64,000 nucleotides of DNA from Vogesella fluminis. GTDB taxonomy: Bacteria; Pseudomonadota; Gammaproteobacteria; Burkholderiales; Chromobacteriaceae. Where the stretch lies: NCBI RefSeq assembly GCF_014652335.1, contig NZ_BMYP01000017.1, forward strand, positions 1 through 64,000, written 5' to 3'. Positions within the stretch are counted from its first letter, which is position 1. Each line of letters opens with the position of its first letter. Positions 45,408 through 58,001 of this stretch are shown piece by piece. The position numbers were made by a program, and so were the translations under genes. The notes beneath the pieces are model-generated. The model was given only the letters and a program-made list of their open reading frames with translations, was not told the DNA's origin and did no database searches.

Positions 45408-46400
45408 GTGAACAAAAAGGTATTGCTTGCCTCGCTGCTGGCTGTCTTCGCTGGATCCGCCGCTGCGGAAGAAATCGTGGTGTACAGCTCCCGTGCCGAA
45501 CAGCTGATCAAGCCGCTGTTCGACGCCTACAGCAAGGAAACCGGTGTTGCCATCAAGGTCATTTCCGACAAGGAAGGCCCGCTGATGGAGCGCCTGAAGG
45601 CGGAAGGCAGCAACTCCCCGGCCGACATCTTCCTGACTGTGGATGCCGGCAACCTGTGGAAGGCCGAAGACATGGGCCTGTTCCAGCCGATCAAGTCGGC
45701 AGTGCTGAACGGCAACATTCCGGCCAACCTGCGCGATCCGGACAACAACTGGTACGGCCTGTCGGTTCGCGCCCGTACCATTTTCTACAACAAGAATGCC
45801 GTCAAGCCGGCAGAGCTGTCTTCCTATGAAGACCTGGCCAGCCCGAAGTGGAAGGGCAAGCTGTGCCTGCGCAGCTCGAAGAACGTCTACAACCAGTCGC
45901 TGGTTGCCACCATGATTGCCGATATCGGCCCGGTTGCTGCCGAACGCATGGTCAAGGGCTGGGTCAATAACCTGGCGACCGCACCGTTCGGCAACGATAC
46001 CGCAATGCTGGAGGCGATCGCCGTCGGCCAGTGTGATGTCGGTCTGGCCAACACCTACTACTACGGCCGTATCGTTGCCAAGAACCCGGGCTTCCCGGTC
46101 AGTCCGTTCTGGGCTAACCAGGCTGGCAAGGGTACCCACGTCAATGTGTCCGGCGCCGGTGTCGTGCGCTACGCCAAGAACGTGAAGGGCGCGGTGAAAC
46201 TGCTGGAGTGGCTGTCGTCCGACAAGGCACAGAACATGTTCGCCGACGTCAACCTCGAGTACCCGGCCAACCCGAAAGTGAAGGCCGATGCGCTGGTGGC
46301 ATCGTGGGGCAGCTTCAAGCACAACCTGATCAACGTCAAAGTGGCTGGCTCGAAACAGGCCGAAGCTGTGATGCTGATGGACCGCGTCGGCTACAAGTAA
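45408..46400 (+). CDS. fbpA: iron(III) ABC transporter, periplasmic binding protein
   Basis: The 330-aa FbpA/FutA-type ferric-binding protein has a signal peptide ([20 protein letters not shown]) and mature start [20 protein letters not shown]. Iron-coordinating tyrosines lie in [10 protein letters not shown] near residue 215. GTG at 45408 is preferred over GTG 45402 because AAAGGAG then has a 7-base spacing. A terminator follows, so it is likely made in excess over the permease, as usual for binding proteins. Confidence 0.95.
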   Translation: MNKKVLLASLLAVFAGSAAAEEIVVYSSRAEQLIKPLFDAYSKETGVAIKVISDKEGPLMERLKAEGSNSPADIFLTVDAGNLWKAEDMGLFQPIKSAVLNGNIPANLRDPDNNWYGLSVRARTIFYNKNAVKPAELSSYEDLASPKWKGKLCLRSSKNVYNQSLVATMIADIGPVAAERMVKGWVNNLATAPFGNDTAMLEAIAVGQCDVGLANTYYYGRIVAKNPGFPVSPFWANQAGKGTHVNVSGAGVVRYAKNVKGAVKLLEWLSSDKAQNMFADVNLEYPANPKVKADALVASWGSFKHNLINVKVAGSKQAEAVMLMDRVGYK

Positions 46401-46421
46401 TCCCGCAGTGGTATCGATCCG

Positions 46422-46446
46422 AGGGCGCCGTGGCGCCCTTTTTTCT
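46422..46446 (+). terminator. intrinsic terminator after fbpA
   Basis: AGGGCGCC, loop GT, GGCGCCCT followed by TTTTTCTTT, 22 bases after fbpA. Confidence 0.85.
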
Positions 46447-46484
46447 TTGCGAGGCCCGTGAATGCCGTTTGAGCCGCAAGGACT

Positions 46485-46506
46485 AAAGGCGGATAATCCG
46501 CCTTTT
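46485..46506 (+). terminator. second hairpin before fbpB
   Basis: AAAGGCGGA, loop TAA, TCCGCCTTTT: a perfect 9-bp stem 40 bases after the first terminator. It argues that fbpB starts at 46528 rather than at the in-frame ATG at 46462. Confidence 0.7.
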
Positions 46507-46527
46507 GATTTTCGCCTTCATTTCTCT

Positions 46528-48138
46528 ATGCCATCCGTTTTCCGGCGCTGGCGCTGGCCGCTTGTCGCCTTGCTGATCAGCCTGCTGACGCTGATCCCTC
46601 TCGCCGTGATCGTGTTGTCGTCGCTGACGCCGGACCCGGTGATCTGGCGGCACCTGCTTGACTATACCCTGCCGGAGCTGCTGAACAACACGCTGTGGCT
46701 GGTGCTGGGTGTGGCCATCGGCGTGCTGTTGCTGGGCGTGCCGCTGGCCTGGCTGGTGGCGGTGTACGATTTTCCAGGGCGCAAGCACTTCAACTGGGCG
46801 CTGATGCTGCCGCTGGCGATGCCGGCCTACGTGATGGCCTTTACCCAGGTCGGGCTGTTCGACTTTTCCGGCCCGGTGCAAACCCTGCTGCGCACGCATT
46901 TCGACAATAGCCGCTGGTTTCCGCCAATCCGCTCCACCGGCGGCCTGGTGCTGGTGATGAGCCTGGCGTTCTATCCCTACGTCTACCTGCTGGCGCGTAA
47001 TGCCTTCTCCACCATGGGGCGCCGCGCGCTGGAGGTAGGGCAAACGCTGGGCCTGTCGCGCAGCGCCGGCTTCTGGCGCATCGCACTGCCGATGGCGCGA
47101 CCGTGGATCATGGGCGGCCTGATCCTGGCGCTGATGGAAACGCTGGCCGATTTCGGTACCGTGTCGATTTTCAACTTCGATGCCTTCACCACCGCCATCT
47201 ACAAGGCGTGGTTCTCGCTGTTCTCGCTGGATACTGCCAAGCAGCTGGCGTCGCTGCTGGTGGTGCTGATTTTCGTGATGGTAGCGCTGGAGCAGTATGC
47301 GCGCGGTCGTCGCGCCTATGTGCAGGCCGGCCGCGCGGCGCCGCTGCCGCGCTTGCGGCTGGCCGGGGTGCGTGCCTGGCTGGCCAGCGGCTATGCGCTG
47401 CTGGTGCTGCTGCTGGCCTTCGTGCTGCCGTTCGGCCAGCTGCTGGTGTGGTCGTGGGGTGCGTTGGGGCAGGAGTGGAACGAGGCGCTGTTTGGCTACA
47501 CCCTGCGCTCGGTGACGCTGTCGATGATGTCGGCGCTGATGATCGTCGGCATTGCCTTGCTGCTGTCCTATACCCGCCGCCGTGATGGTGGCGCGCTGGT
47601 GCGCCTGCTGGCACGGGTGGCAACGCTGGGCTATGCGATGCCCGGCACCGTGCTGGCAGTCGGCATCTTCGTGCCGATTGCCTGGCTGGATAATGTACTG
47701 ATCGACCGTTTTTTTGCCGGGCAGGGCATTACCGCCGTGCTGAAGGGTACGCTGGCCGTAATGTTGCTGGCCTACGTGTCACGCTTTCTGGCGGTCGGTT
47801 ATTCGGCGGTGGATGCGGCGATGAATCGTATCACGCGCAGCCAGGAAGAAGCGGCGCGCAATCTCGGCTATTCCGGCTTTGTGCTGTTGCGCCATGTGCA
47901 TCTGCCGCTGTTGCAGGGCGGCCTGCTGACCGGGGTGCTGATGGTGTTTGTCGATGTGATGAAAGAGATGCCGATCACCATGATGACGCGCCCGTTCGGC
48001 TGGGACACGCTGGCGGTCAGGATTTACGGATTGACGTCGGAAGGGGTGTTTGACCAGGCGGCATTGCCGGCAGTGGCGCTGGTGTTGGTCGGCCTGGTTC
48101 CCACCTTGCTGCTGTCACGTCAAAAGGATGTTGCTTGA
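46528..48138 (+). CDS. fbpB: iron(III) ABC transporter, permease
   Basis: The 536-aa double-domain permease carries two six-helix binding-protein-dependent transport units (about 15-260 and 290-530), each with the EAA-type loop (ALEVGQTLGLSRSAGFWRIA and QEEAARNLGYSGFVLLRHVH). It moves ferric iron across the inner membrane. The start at MPSVFRRWRW lacks a strong ribosome site but avoids the hairpin at 46485. Its TGA overlaps the fbpC ATG. Confidence 0.93.
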   Translation: MPSVFRRWRWPLVALLISLLTLIPLAVIVLSSLTPDPVIWRHLLDYTLPELLNNTLWLVLGVAIGVLLLGVPLAWLVAVYDFPGRKHFNWALMLPLAMPAYVMAFTQVGLFDFSGPVQTLLRTHFDNSRWFPPIRSTGGLVLVMSLAFYPYVYLLARNAFSTMGRRALEVGQTLGLSRSAGFWRIALPMARPWIMGGLILALMETLADFGTVSIFNFDAFTTAIYKAWFSLFSLDTAKQLASLLVVLIFVMVALEQYARGRRAYVQAGRAAPLPRLRLAGVRAWLASGYALLVLLLAFVLPFGQLLVWSWGALGQEWNEALFGYTLRSVTLSMMSALMIVGIALLLSYTRRRDGGALVRLLARVATLGYAMPGTVLAVGIFVPIAWLDNVLIDRFFAGQGITAVLKGTLAVMLLAYVSRFLAVGYSAVDAAMNRITRSQEEAARNLGYSGFVLLRHVHLPLLQGGLLTGVLMVFVDVMKEMPITMMTRPFGWDTLAVRIYGLTSEGVFDQAALPAVALVLVGLVPTLLLSRQKDVA

Positions 48139-49181
48139 TGGATGCTTTGCTTCAGTTGAATGCGGTCAGCCAGGCTTATGCCGGCAAACCGGTGATCGAT
48201 AATATGTCGTTCCAGTTGGCGGAGGGCGAGATCGCCTGTCTGCTGGGCAGCTCCGGCTGTGGCAAGACCACGGTGCTGCGCTGTATTGCCGGCTTTGAAT
48301 CGCTGCGCAGTGGCGAGATCCGGCTCAATGGCGAACGTATCGCCACCCCCGGCTACAGCAAGCCGGCACACTTGCGTGCGGTGGGGATGGTATTCCAGGA
48401 CTATGCGCTGTTCCCGCACCTGGACGTTGCGGCCAACGTTGGCTTCGGCCTGCGCGGCCTTGCCGATGCCGAGCGCAAGGCGCGCGTCGGGCTGATGCTG
48501 GACGTGGTCGGCCTGTCGGCGCTGGCCGGGTCCTATCCGCACGAGCTGTCCGGCGGTCAGCAGCAGCGGGTGGCGCTGGCGCGCGCGCTGGCGCCGCGGC
48601 CACGGCTCTTGCTGCTGGACGAGCCGTTTTCGAATCTCGACGTCGACCTGCGCCAGCGCCTGTCGCACGAGGTGCGCGGCATCCTGAAAGAGCAGGGCAT
48701 GACCGCGATCATGGTCACCCATGACCAGCAGGAGGCGTTCGCCATGGCCGACAAGGTCGGCGTGATGCACCAAGGCCACCTGCAGCAGTGGGCATCGCCG
48801 TACCAGCTGTACCACGAACCGGCCAGCCGCTATGTCGCCGATTTCATCGGCCAGGGTGCCTTCGTGCCGGCGGTGATCAGCGGACCGCAGTGCGTGACGC
48901 TGGAGGTGGGCGAGTACTGCAGCCTGACGCCGCTGGCCTACCAGGTCGGCGCGCAGGTAGACGTGCTGTTACGTCCGGATGACGTGGTGCACGACGACCA
49001 CAGCACACTGACTGCCACCGTCAAGGGCAAGGTGTTCATGGGTTCCGAGTTCATGTACACGCTGCAGCTGCCGTCCGGGCAGCAGGTGCTGGCGCAGGTA
49101 CCTAGCCATCACAACCACGCCATCGGCGAGGCGATCGGCATCCGCCTGGAGCTGGACCACCTGATTGCCTTTGCGCGCTGA
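48138..49181 (+). CDS. fbpC: iron(III) ABC transporter, ATP-binding protein
   Basis: The 347-aa ATPase has Walker A GSSGCGKTT, Q-loop MVFQDYALFPHLDV, signature LSGGQQQRVALARAL, Walker B LLLLDEPFSNLD and H-loop VTHDQ, then a C-terminal TOBE-like domain (about 240-347). ATG 48138 overlaps the fbpB stop (TGATG), with AAAGGA upstream. It completes the Fur-type fbpABC operon, which is well known from Neisseria. Confidence 0.95.
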   Translation: MDALLQLNAVSQAYAGKPVIDNMSFQLAEGEIACLLGSSGCGKTTVLRCIAGFESLRSGEIRLNGERIATPGYSKPAHLRAVGMVFQDYALFPHLDVAANVGFGLRGLADAERKARVGLMLDVVGLSALAGSYPHELSGGQQQRVALARALAPRPRLLLLDEPFSNLDVDLRQRLSHEVRGILKEQGMTAIMVTHDQQEAFAMADKVGVMHQGHLQQWASPYQLYHEPASRYVADFIGQGAFVPAVISGPQCVTLEVGEYCSLTPLAYQVGAQVDVLLRPDDVVHDDHSTLTATVKGKVFMGSEFMYTLQLPSGQQVLAQVPSHHNHAIGEAIGIRLELDHLIAFAR

Positions 49182-49190
49182 GCGCGCATG

Positions 49191-49219
49191 AAAAAACCCG
49201 GTGCCAGGCATCGGGTTTT
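49191..49219. terminator. terminator between fbpC and pbpG
   Basis: AAAAAACCCG, GC-rich loop, CGGGTTTTT: an intrinsic terminator 10 bases after fbpC, usable from both sides. Confidence 0.85.
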
Positions 49220-49222
49220 TGC

Positions 49223-49237
49223 TTGCGGCCAACCTTG
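49223..49237 (-). repeat. DUS-like 15-mer, exact copy
   Basis: TTGCGGCCAACCTTG in the convergent gap between fbpC and pbpG, directly after the terminator T-run. Confidence 0.85.
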
Positions 49238-49244
49238 GCGCGGT

Positions 49245-50099
49245 TCAGCCCGCGAGCCAGGTGTGCGGAATGGACTCCAGCCAGGTCTTGATTGAGCGGG
49301 CGTCACGCACCCGGGCCGCCGTGCTGTTGGCGGCCAGCAGCACGAAAACCAGCTTCTGGCTGCCGACTTCGGCTTCCATCACCAGGCAGCCACCGGCTTC
49401 GTTGATGAAGCCGGTCTTGGACAGCTCGATCGTCCACTGTCCTTCACGCACCAGCGCATTGCTGTTCTTGTAATGCAGCGTGCGGGTGGCGGTCGGTTGG
49501 GCGAAGTACTCGGTCGTGGTGGTGAACTGACGGATCAGCGGGTACTGGTTGGCGGCCTTGACCATGCGTACCAAGTCCATCGCCGTGGCGCTGTTGCGTA
49601 CATCCAGCCCGGTCGAATCGTAGAAACTGGCGTTCTGCATGCCGATGGCGCGTGCCTTCTGGTTCATGCGCTCGATGAAGGCGGGACGGCCACCGGGGTA
49701 GTAGCGCGACAGCACGGCCGCGGCGCGGTTCTCCGACGACATCAGCGCCAGCAGCAGCATCTCGCGGCGCGTCAGTGTGGAGCCGACGGCCAGCCGTGAG
49801 CCGGTATTCTTCAGGCGATCAATTTCCTCGTCGCCGATGGTCAGCGGGGTATCCAGCGGCAGGCCGGTATCCAGTACCACCATCGCGGTCATCAATTTGG
49901 TGATGGAGGCAATCGGCAACTTTTGCCGGGCATTCTTTTCGAATACCATCTGCCCGGTCGTGCCGTCGACGATGGCGACCGAGTGCGAGCTTAAGTGCGG
50001 CTGGGCGGCTTCCGACGGGTGATAGCTTGTCGGCTGTGCGGCCATGATGGCGCTGCTGCCAAGCGCCAGCACGCAAGCAATAAATAAATTCTTCAGCAT
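49245..50099 (-). CDS. pbpG: D-alanyl-D-alanine endopeptidase (PBP7/8)
   Basis: The 284-aa serine peptidase of the PBP7 type cuts DD-crosslinks in peptidoglycan. It has a signal peptide (MLKNLFIACVLALGSSAIMA) and the penicillin-binding triad SITK (with the nucleophile), SSEN and KTG in ELSKTGFINEAGGC. No membrane anchor or C-terminal amphipathic tail is seen, so it should be periplasmic. It appears monocistronic. Confidence 0.95.
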   Translation of the reverse strand: MLKNLFIACVLALGSSAIMAAQPTSYHPSEAAQPHLSSHSVAIVDGTTGQMVFEKNARQKLPIASITKLMTAMVVLDTGLPLDTPLTIGDEEIDRLKNTGSRLAVGSTLTRREMLLLALMSSENRAAAVLSRYYPGGRPAFIERMNQKARAIGMQNASFYDSTGLDVRNSATAMDLVRMVKAANQYPLIRQFTTTTEYFAQPTATRTLHYKNSNALVREGQWTIELSKTGFINEAGGCLVMEAEVGSQKLVFVLLAANSTAARVRDARSIKTWLESIPHTWLAG

Positions 50100-50243
50100 C
50101 TTTTTGTGGCTCCGATGCGTGGTGTGTGCGTAACAAAATCAGATTTTATTTTAAATCGCCAGAATGGATTTGTCCGGATTGATTTTCTATTTATGCCATG
50201 AAAAACAATTGGACCAGCTATCCCTGGCGTGACGAATGGGTGA

Positions 50244-52262
<2,019 letters not shown>

Positions 52263-52264
52263 TC

Positions 52265-52753
52265 ATGACAAACAATGCTCAGCCGTCTGCCCGTTTCCGG
52301 GTGCTGTTCGTGTGTACCGGCAACATCTGCCGCTCGCCGACCGCACATGCCATCTTCGTGCGTGACGTTGGCCGCGCCGGTCTGGCGGCGCAGATCGTGG
52401 TCGATTCCGCCGGCACCTCGGCCTGGCATGCCGGTGAAGCGGCAGATCCGCGCACGGTGGCGGCCGCGCTGCGCCACGGCGTCGACATGGGTGCGTTGCG
52501 GGCACGGCCGTTCCAGCCGCAAGACTGGCGGCAGTTTGATCTGATCCTGGTTGCCGGTTACGATCATTTGGCACAGTTGCGGTGGCAAATGCCGGCGGAC
52601 TGGCCGGGCGAACTGGCGCTGATGCTGGCGGATGCCGAGGTGCCGGATCCCTACTACAGCGGGGAAGCCGGCTTTGATGCAGTATTCACCTTGCTGGAGC
52701 AGGCGTCGCGCCACTGGCTGGACAAGGCCAGGGCGCAGTTGCCTGCAATATAA
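52265..52753 (+). CDS. low-molecular-weight protein-tyrosine phosphatase
   Basis: The 162-aa LMW-PTP carries the P-loop FVCTGNICRSPTA (CX5R) near residues 16-28 and the general-acid loop VPDPYYSG near 130. It removes phosphate from tyrosine; bacterial members often control exopolysaccharide kinases, but none is adjacent. The start at MTNNAQ is 2 bases after uvrB, with which it may be cotranscribed. Confidence 0.93.
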   Translation: MTNNAQPSARFRVLFVCTGNICRSPTAHAIFVRDVGRAGLAAQIVVDSAGTSAWHAGEAADPRTVAAALRHGVDMGALRARPFQPQDWRQFDLILVAGYDHLAQLRWQMPADWPGELALMLADAEVPDPYYSGEAGFDAVFTLLEQASRHWLDKARAQLPAI

Positions 52754-52796
52754 CAAAACCTGACGCCGCGCCCAGGCGCCGCCAAAAGGGGAAAAC

Positions 52797-53492
52797 ATGG
52801 TCATGCCGCGTAAAGAAGGGCTGGATTTCAAACCGCTGGAAGTCGCGCCCAGTCACACTGCCGACGCCATCCTGCCGCGCCAGCCTGGCCGGCTGGCTCT
52901 GGGGCGCCAGACGGTCATCGCCATCGGTTCGTCCACCGGTGGCACCGAAGCGCTGCGGGTGTTGCTGACCGCGCTGCCGGAGCAGATGCCGCCGATCATC
53001 ATCACCCAGCACATGCCGGAAATGTTCACCAAATCCTTTGCCGCACGGCTGGATTCGCTGTGCAAGCTGCGGGTCAAGGAGGCGGAAGACGGCGAGCGCT
53101 TGCAACCGGGCGTGGTCTATATCGCGCCGGGGCATTCCCACCTGCTGATCAAGCCGGCCAGCACCATCGGCTACGCCATCGGCCTGCACCAGGGGCCGCC
53201 GGTCAACCGTCACAAGCCGTCGGTGGACGTGATGTTCCGCGCTGCGGCCAACGTTATCGGCCGCAATGCCATCGGCGTGATCCTGACCGGCATGGGGCGT
53301 GATGGCGCCTCCGGCATGGGTGAGCTGAAAGAAGCCGGCGCCCATAATATTGCGCAGGACGAGGCGTCCTGCGTGGTGTTCGGCATGCCCAAGGAGGCCA
53401 TTGCCCTCGGTGCTGCCCATGAAGTGTTGCCACTCAACAATATTGCCGCGCGCCTGGTCGCGCTGTGCGGCCAGCGCCAGCATCAGGACTGA
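52797..53492 (+). CDS. cheB: stand-alone CheB methylesterase domain protein
   Basis: The 231-aa protein consists of a short unique N-terminus (about 38 residues) and a CheB catalytic domain with the triad Ser46 ([10 protein letters not shown]), His72 (TQHMP) and Asp169 ([11 protein letters not shown]). The N-terminal receiver domain that normally controls CheB is absent, and there is no upstream frame for it. AAGGGG precedes the ATG. It lies 51 bases before the FlrC-type regulator, in a flagellar rather than chemotaxis setting. Constitutive demethylase/deamidase activity, or control by a separate receiver, is inferred. Confidence 0.85.
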   Translation: MVMPRKEGLDFKPLEVAPSHTADAILPRQPGRLALGRQTVIAIGSSTGGTEALRVLLTALPEQMPPIIITQHMPEMFTKSFAARLDSLCKLRVKEAEDGERLQPGVVYIAPGHSHLLIKPASTIGYAIGLHQGPPVNRHKPSVDVMFRAAANVIGRNAIGVILTGMGRDGASGMGELKEAGAHNIAQDEASCVVFGMPKEAIALGAAHEVLPLNNIAARLVALCGQRQHQD

Positions 53493-53543
53493 GCTGTTGT
53501 CCGGCGGCTGGTCCTGTCCTGTCATGAATTACATCGGTTACCC

Positions 53544-54872
<1,329 letters not shown>

Positions 54873-54901
54873 CGCCGCCGGCCTCACTGCAAGAGGTTAC
54901 T

Positions 54902-55222
54902 ATGTCCACGCAGGGTATCAATCAGCTCCTGGGCGAGCTGCGCGCCATGTCATCGCTGGCCGCGGGGCAGGCACCAGCGGCAGACAAGGCCGCTCCGGAA
55001 GTCGATTTTTCTGATGTACTCAAGAGCACGCTGGAGCAAGTCAACCAGGTGCAAAGCACTTCGCTTGAGCTGCAAAAGCAGTTTGAGCTGGGAGAGGAAG
55101 GCGTTAACATCCAGGACGTCATGGTGTCGATGCAAAAAGCAAGTCTGAGCTTCCAGACCATGGTTCAGGCCCGCAACAAGCTGGTTTCGGCCTATCAGGA
55201 AATCATGAATACGCAAGTGTAG
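54902..55222 (+). CDS. fliE: flagellar hook-basal body protein FliE
   Basis: The 106-aa FliE links the MS ring to the rod. It starts MSTQGINQLLGELRAMSSLA, with the conserved VDFSDVLKSTLEQVNQVQ and the C-terminal QDVMVSMQKASLSFQTMVQA followed by RNKLVSAYQEIMNTQV. AAGAGG precedes the ATG. It is the first gene of the fliEFGHIJ run. Confidence 0.97.
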   Translation: MSTQGINQLLGELRAMSSLAAGQAPAADKAAPEVDFSDVLKSTLEQVNQVQSTSLELQKQFELGEEGVNIQDVMVSMQKASLSFQTMVQARNKLVSAYQEIMNTQV

Positions 55223-55282
55223 CGCCGTCTGTTTCGAGCTTCGGGCCTGCGGCGGTAAGATCAATAATGAAATAACCACTGT

Positions 55283-57010
55283 ATGGCTGAATTGGTCGAT
55301 AATACTGCGCCTGCCTGGAAGGGGCGTGTCAACGAAATGTTGACACGTTTCAATGCCCTTCCCAATAACAAGAAAATCCTGTTCTTCACTGCCATCGCCG
55401 CAGTGTTGTCCATCGCGCTTGCCCTGCTGGTATTCAATCGCGAACCTCCCTACAAAGTACTGTTTACCGGTCTGGCCGACAGTGACGGCGGCCAGGTTAC
55501 CGCCGCCCTGCAGCAGATGAACGTGCCGTACCAGATCGGTGATGGCGGTGTGATTTCAGTACCAAGCGAGCGCGTCTATGAAACCCGCCTGAAGCTTGCC
55601 ACACAAGGCCTGCCCAAGGCCGGCGGCGTCGGTTTCGAGCTGATGGACAAGCAGAAATTCGGTATCAGCCAGTTTGCCGAGCAGGTCAATTACCAGCGTT
55701 CGATCGAGGGTGAATTGGCCCGTACCATCGAGGCGGTTGCCGTGGTCGAGAGTGCGCGCGTGCATCTGGCGATGCCGAAGCAGACGGTATTCGTGCGTGA
55801 CCAGCAGCAGCCGACGGCGTCGGTGATGCTGACCCTGCGCCCGGGGCGGATTCTGGATGGCGGGCAGATTGCCGGCATCATGCATCTGGTATCCAGCTCG
55901 GTACCCAACCTGCCGCTGCGCAATGTATCTATCGTCGATCAGGACGGCAATCTGCTGTCCACGGTGCCGGACCAGAATAACGGCTCGCTCGATCGCCGTC
56001 AGCTGGACTATGTGCGCCAGATCGAGGCCGACTACACCAAGCGGGTCGAAACCATTCTCGAGCCGATTTTCGGCAAGGGCAATGCCCGCGCCCAGGTAAC
56101 GGCCAACGTGGATTTTTCCGAGTCGGAGCAGACCTCGGAGAGCTTCCGCCCCAATTCGACACCCAATCCTTCTGCAACCCGCAGCCAGCAAATCAGCGAG
56201 ACGCTGGGGCGCGACGCCAACCTGCCGTCCGGCGTGCCCGGAGCGCTGACCAATCAGCCGCCGTCGCTCGCCTCGGCACCGCTGACACTGCCGCCTGGCG
56301 CCGCCCCCGGTACAGCCACCCTGTCCGGCTTGCCGATGGGCACCGCCTCCGGCTCGCTGAGCCGCGAAATCACCACCAACTACGAAGTCGACAAGACCAT
56401 CCAGCATACCAAGTCGCAGAAAGGTGTTATCAAGCGCCTGACCGCGGCGGTAGTGGTGAACTACAAGATGGTGCCCGACAATCAGGGGGTGCTGAAGGCG
56501 ACACCACTGACAGAAAAGGAGTTCGGCCAGATCAATAATCTGGTCAAGGAAGCGGTCGGCTTCAATGCCGCACGTGGCGATTCGGTCAATGTGGTCAATG
56601 CCAGCTTTGCCGATGCGGCTCCGGTACTGACGGTACAGGATAAGGTACTGGATTTTGCCAGCAATAATGCTGCCGATCTGGTGAAATACGGCCTGTTGCT
56701 GCTGGCCATTCTGTACCTGCTGTTCGGTGTGGTGCGGCCTATCATGCGTGATGTGGTGAATCCGCCGCCACCGCCTGTGCCGGAGGATGATCTTGAGGCG
56801 GCGGCCGCCGCCAGCAGTGGCCGTCTGCTGGCGGTAGCGGGAGAGGAAAGCGAAGAGGGCGAGGTAGAGGAAGACAGTGACAATCCGTCACCGAAAGAGC
56901 TTCAGCGTCGTGCATTCGAGGCTAATATGCAGAATGTTCGCGAGCTCGTGAAATCCGATCCTCGCATGGCCGCACAGATTATCAAGGAATGGATCAGCTC
57001 TGATGAGTGA
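55283..57010 (+). CDS. fliF: flagellar MS-ring protein FliF
   Basis: The 575-aa MS-ring subunit has TM1 (about 31-50), the YscJ-like ring domains (about 53-230, ending near PFSSVP-like region), a variable Pro/Ser/Thr-rich linker (about 290-360), TM2 (about 465-490) and an acidic C-terminus (SEEGEVEEDSDN) ending MAAQIIKEWI that binds FliG. It overlaps the fliG start by 8 bases. Confidence 0.97.
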   Translation: MAELVDNTAPAWKGRVNEMLTRFNALPNNKKILFFTAIAAVLSIALALLVFNREPPYKVLFTGLADSDGGQVTAALQQMNVPYQIGDGGVISVPSERVYETRLKLATQGLPKAGGVGFELMDKQKFGISQFAEQVNYQRSIEGELARTIEAVAVVESARVHLAMPKQTVFVRDQQQPTASVMLTLRPGRILDGGQIAGIMHLVSSSVPNLPLRNVSIVDQDGNLLSTVPDQNNGSLDRRQLDYVRQIEADYTKRVETILEPIFGKGNARAQVTANVDFSESEQTSESFRPNSTPNPSATRSQQISETLGRDANLPSGVPGALTNQPPSLASAPLTLPPGAAPGTATLSGLPMGTASGSLSREITTNYEVDKTIQHTKSQKGVIKRLTAAVVVNYKMVPDNQGVLKATPLTEKEFGQINNLVKEAVGFNAARGDSVNVVNASFADAAPVLTVQDKVLDFASNNAADLVKYGLLLLAILYLLFGVVRPIMRDVVNPPPPPVPEDDLEAAAAASSGRLLAVAGEESEEGEVEEDSDNPSPKELQRRAFEANMQNVRELVKSDPRMAAQIIKEWISSDE

Positions 57011-58001
57011 TGTCGGTGTTCGCCGCAGTTCCGTACTGCTGTTCAGTCTTGGTCAGGCAGAAGCGATCGAGGTCTTCAAGTACCTCGGTCCCAAGGAGGT
57101 GCAGAAACTCAGCCTGGCCATGGCCGGGCTCAATAACCTGAGCCACGAGGAAGTGGAGAAGGTGGTGTCGCAGTTCCAGGAGGAGTGCGCGGCCCGTGCC
57201 AACTTCGGGGCGACCGACGAGTATCTGCGCAACGTGCTGGTGGAGGCGCTGGGTCCGGACAAGGCGGCCAACCTGCTCGACAAGATCCTGCAGGGCAACG
57301 ACCACAGCGGCATTGAGAGCCTGAAGTGGATGGACCCGTCCTCCGCCGCCGACCTGATCCGCAACGAACACCCGCAAATCATCGCCACCATCATGGTGCA
57401 TCTGGACCCTGACCTGTCCAGTGCCATCCTGGCCTACTTCCCGGAGCGGGTGCGCAACGAAGTGCTGATCCGTACTGCAACGCTGGAGGGCGTGCAGCCA
57501 CAGGCATTGCGCGAGTTGAACGACGTGCTGACGCAGCTGCTGTCCGGCGCCGATCGCGTCAAGAAGAGTGCGGCCGGCGGTGTCGGCATGACGGCCGAAA
57601 TCCTCAACTTCCTCGGCTCCAACGTCGAGGCCTCGGCGCTGTCCTACATCCGCGAGTACGATCCGGAGCTGGCGCAGCGTATCCAGGACAAGATGTTTGT
57701 GTTCGAGAATATTCTCGAGATCGACGACCGTTCGATCCAGACCATCCTGCGCGAAGTGCAGTCCAACTCGCTGGTGGTGGCGCTGAAGGGCACCAGCCAG
57801 GAACTGAAAGACAAGATTTTCCGCAATATGTCGTCGCGTGCGGCCGAGATGCTGCGGGACGACCTGGAGTCGAAAGGCCCGGTCAAGCTGTCCGAGGTCG
57901 AGGCCGAGCAGAAGGAAATCCTCAAGATCGTGCGCAAGCTGGCCGACGAAGGCCAGATCGTGATTGCAAGCAAAGGTGGAGACGAAGGTCTTGTCGAATA
58001 G
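57003..58001 (+). CDS. fliG: flagellar motor switch protein FliG
   Basis: The 332-aa switch protein couples the rotor to the MotAB stator. It has the N-terminal FliF-binding domain (RRSSVLLFSLGQAEAIEVFK), the EHPQ motif in NEHPQIIATIMVHLDP of the middle domain, and the C-terminal torque helix (LKGTSQELKDKIFRNMSSRA followed by AEMLRDDLESKGPVKLSEVE) with the charged residues that meet MotA. It overlaps both fliF and fliH. Confidence 0.98.
   Translation: MSDVGVRRSSVLLFSLGQAEAIEVFKYLGPKEVQKLSLAMAGLNNLSHEEVEKVVSQFQEECAARANFGATDEYLRNVLVEALGPDKAANLLDKILQGNDHSGIESLKWMDPSSAADLIRNEHPQIIATIMVHLDPDLSSAILAYFPERVRNEVLIRTATLEGVQPQALRELNDVLTQLLSGADRVKKSAAGGVGMTAEILNFLGSNVEASALSYIREYDPELAQRIQDKMFVFENILEIDDRSIQTILREVQSNSLVVALKGTSQELKDKIFRNMSSRAAEMLRDDLESKGPVKLSEVEAEQKEILKIVRKLADEGQIVIASKGGDEGLVE

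Noticed and set aside
55224-55231. GCCGTCTG, part of the Neisseria DUS
   Set aside because: It is followed by TT instead of AA, and no complete GCCGTCTGAA or its complement was seen in the window, so it is a chance match.
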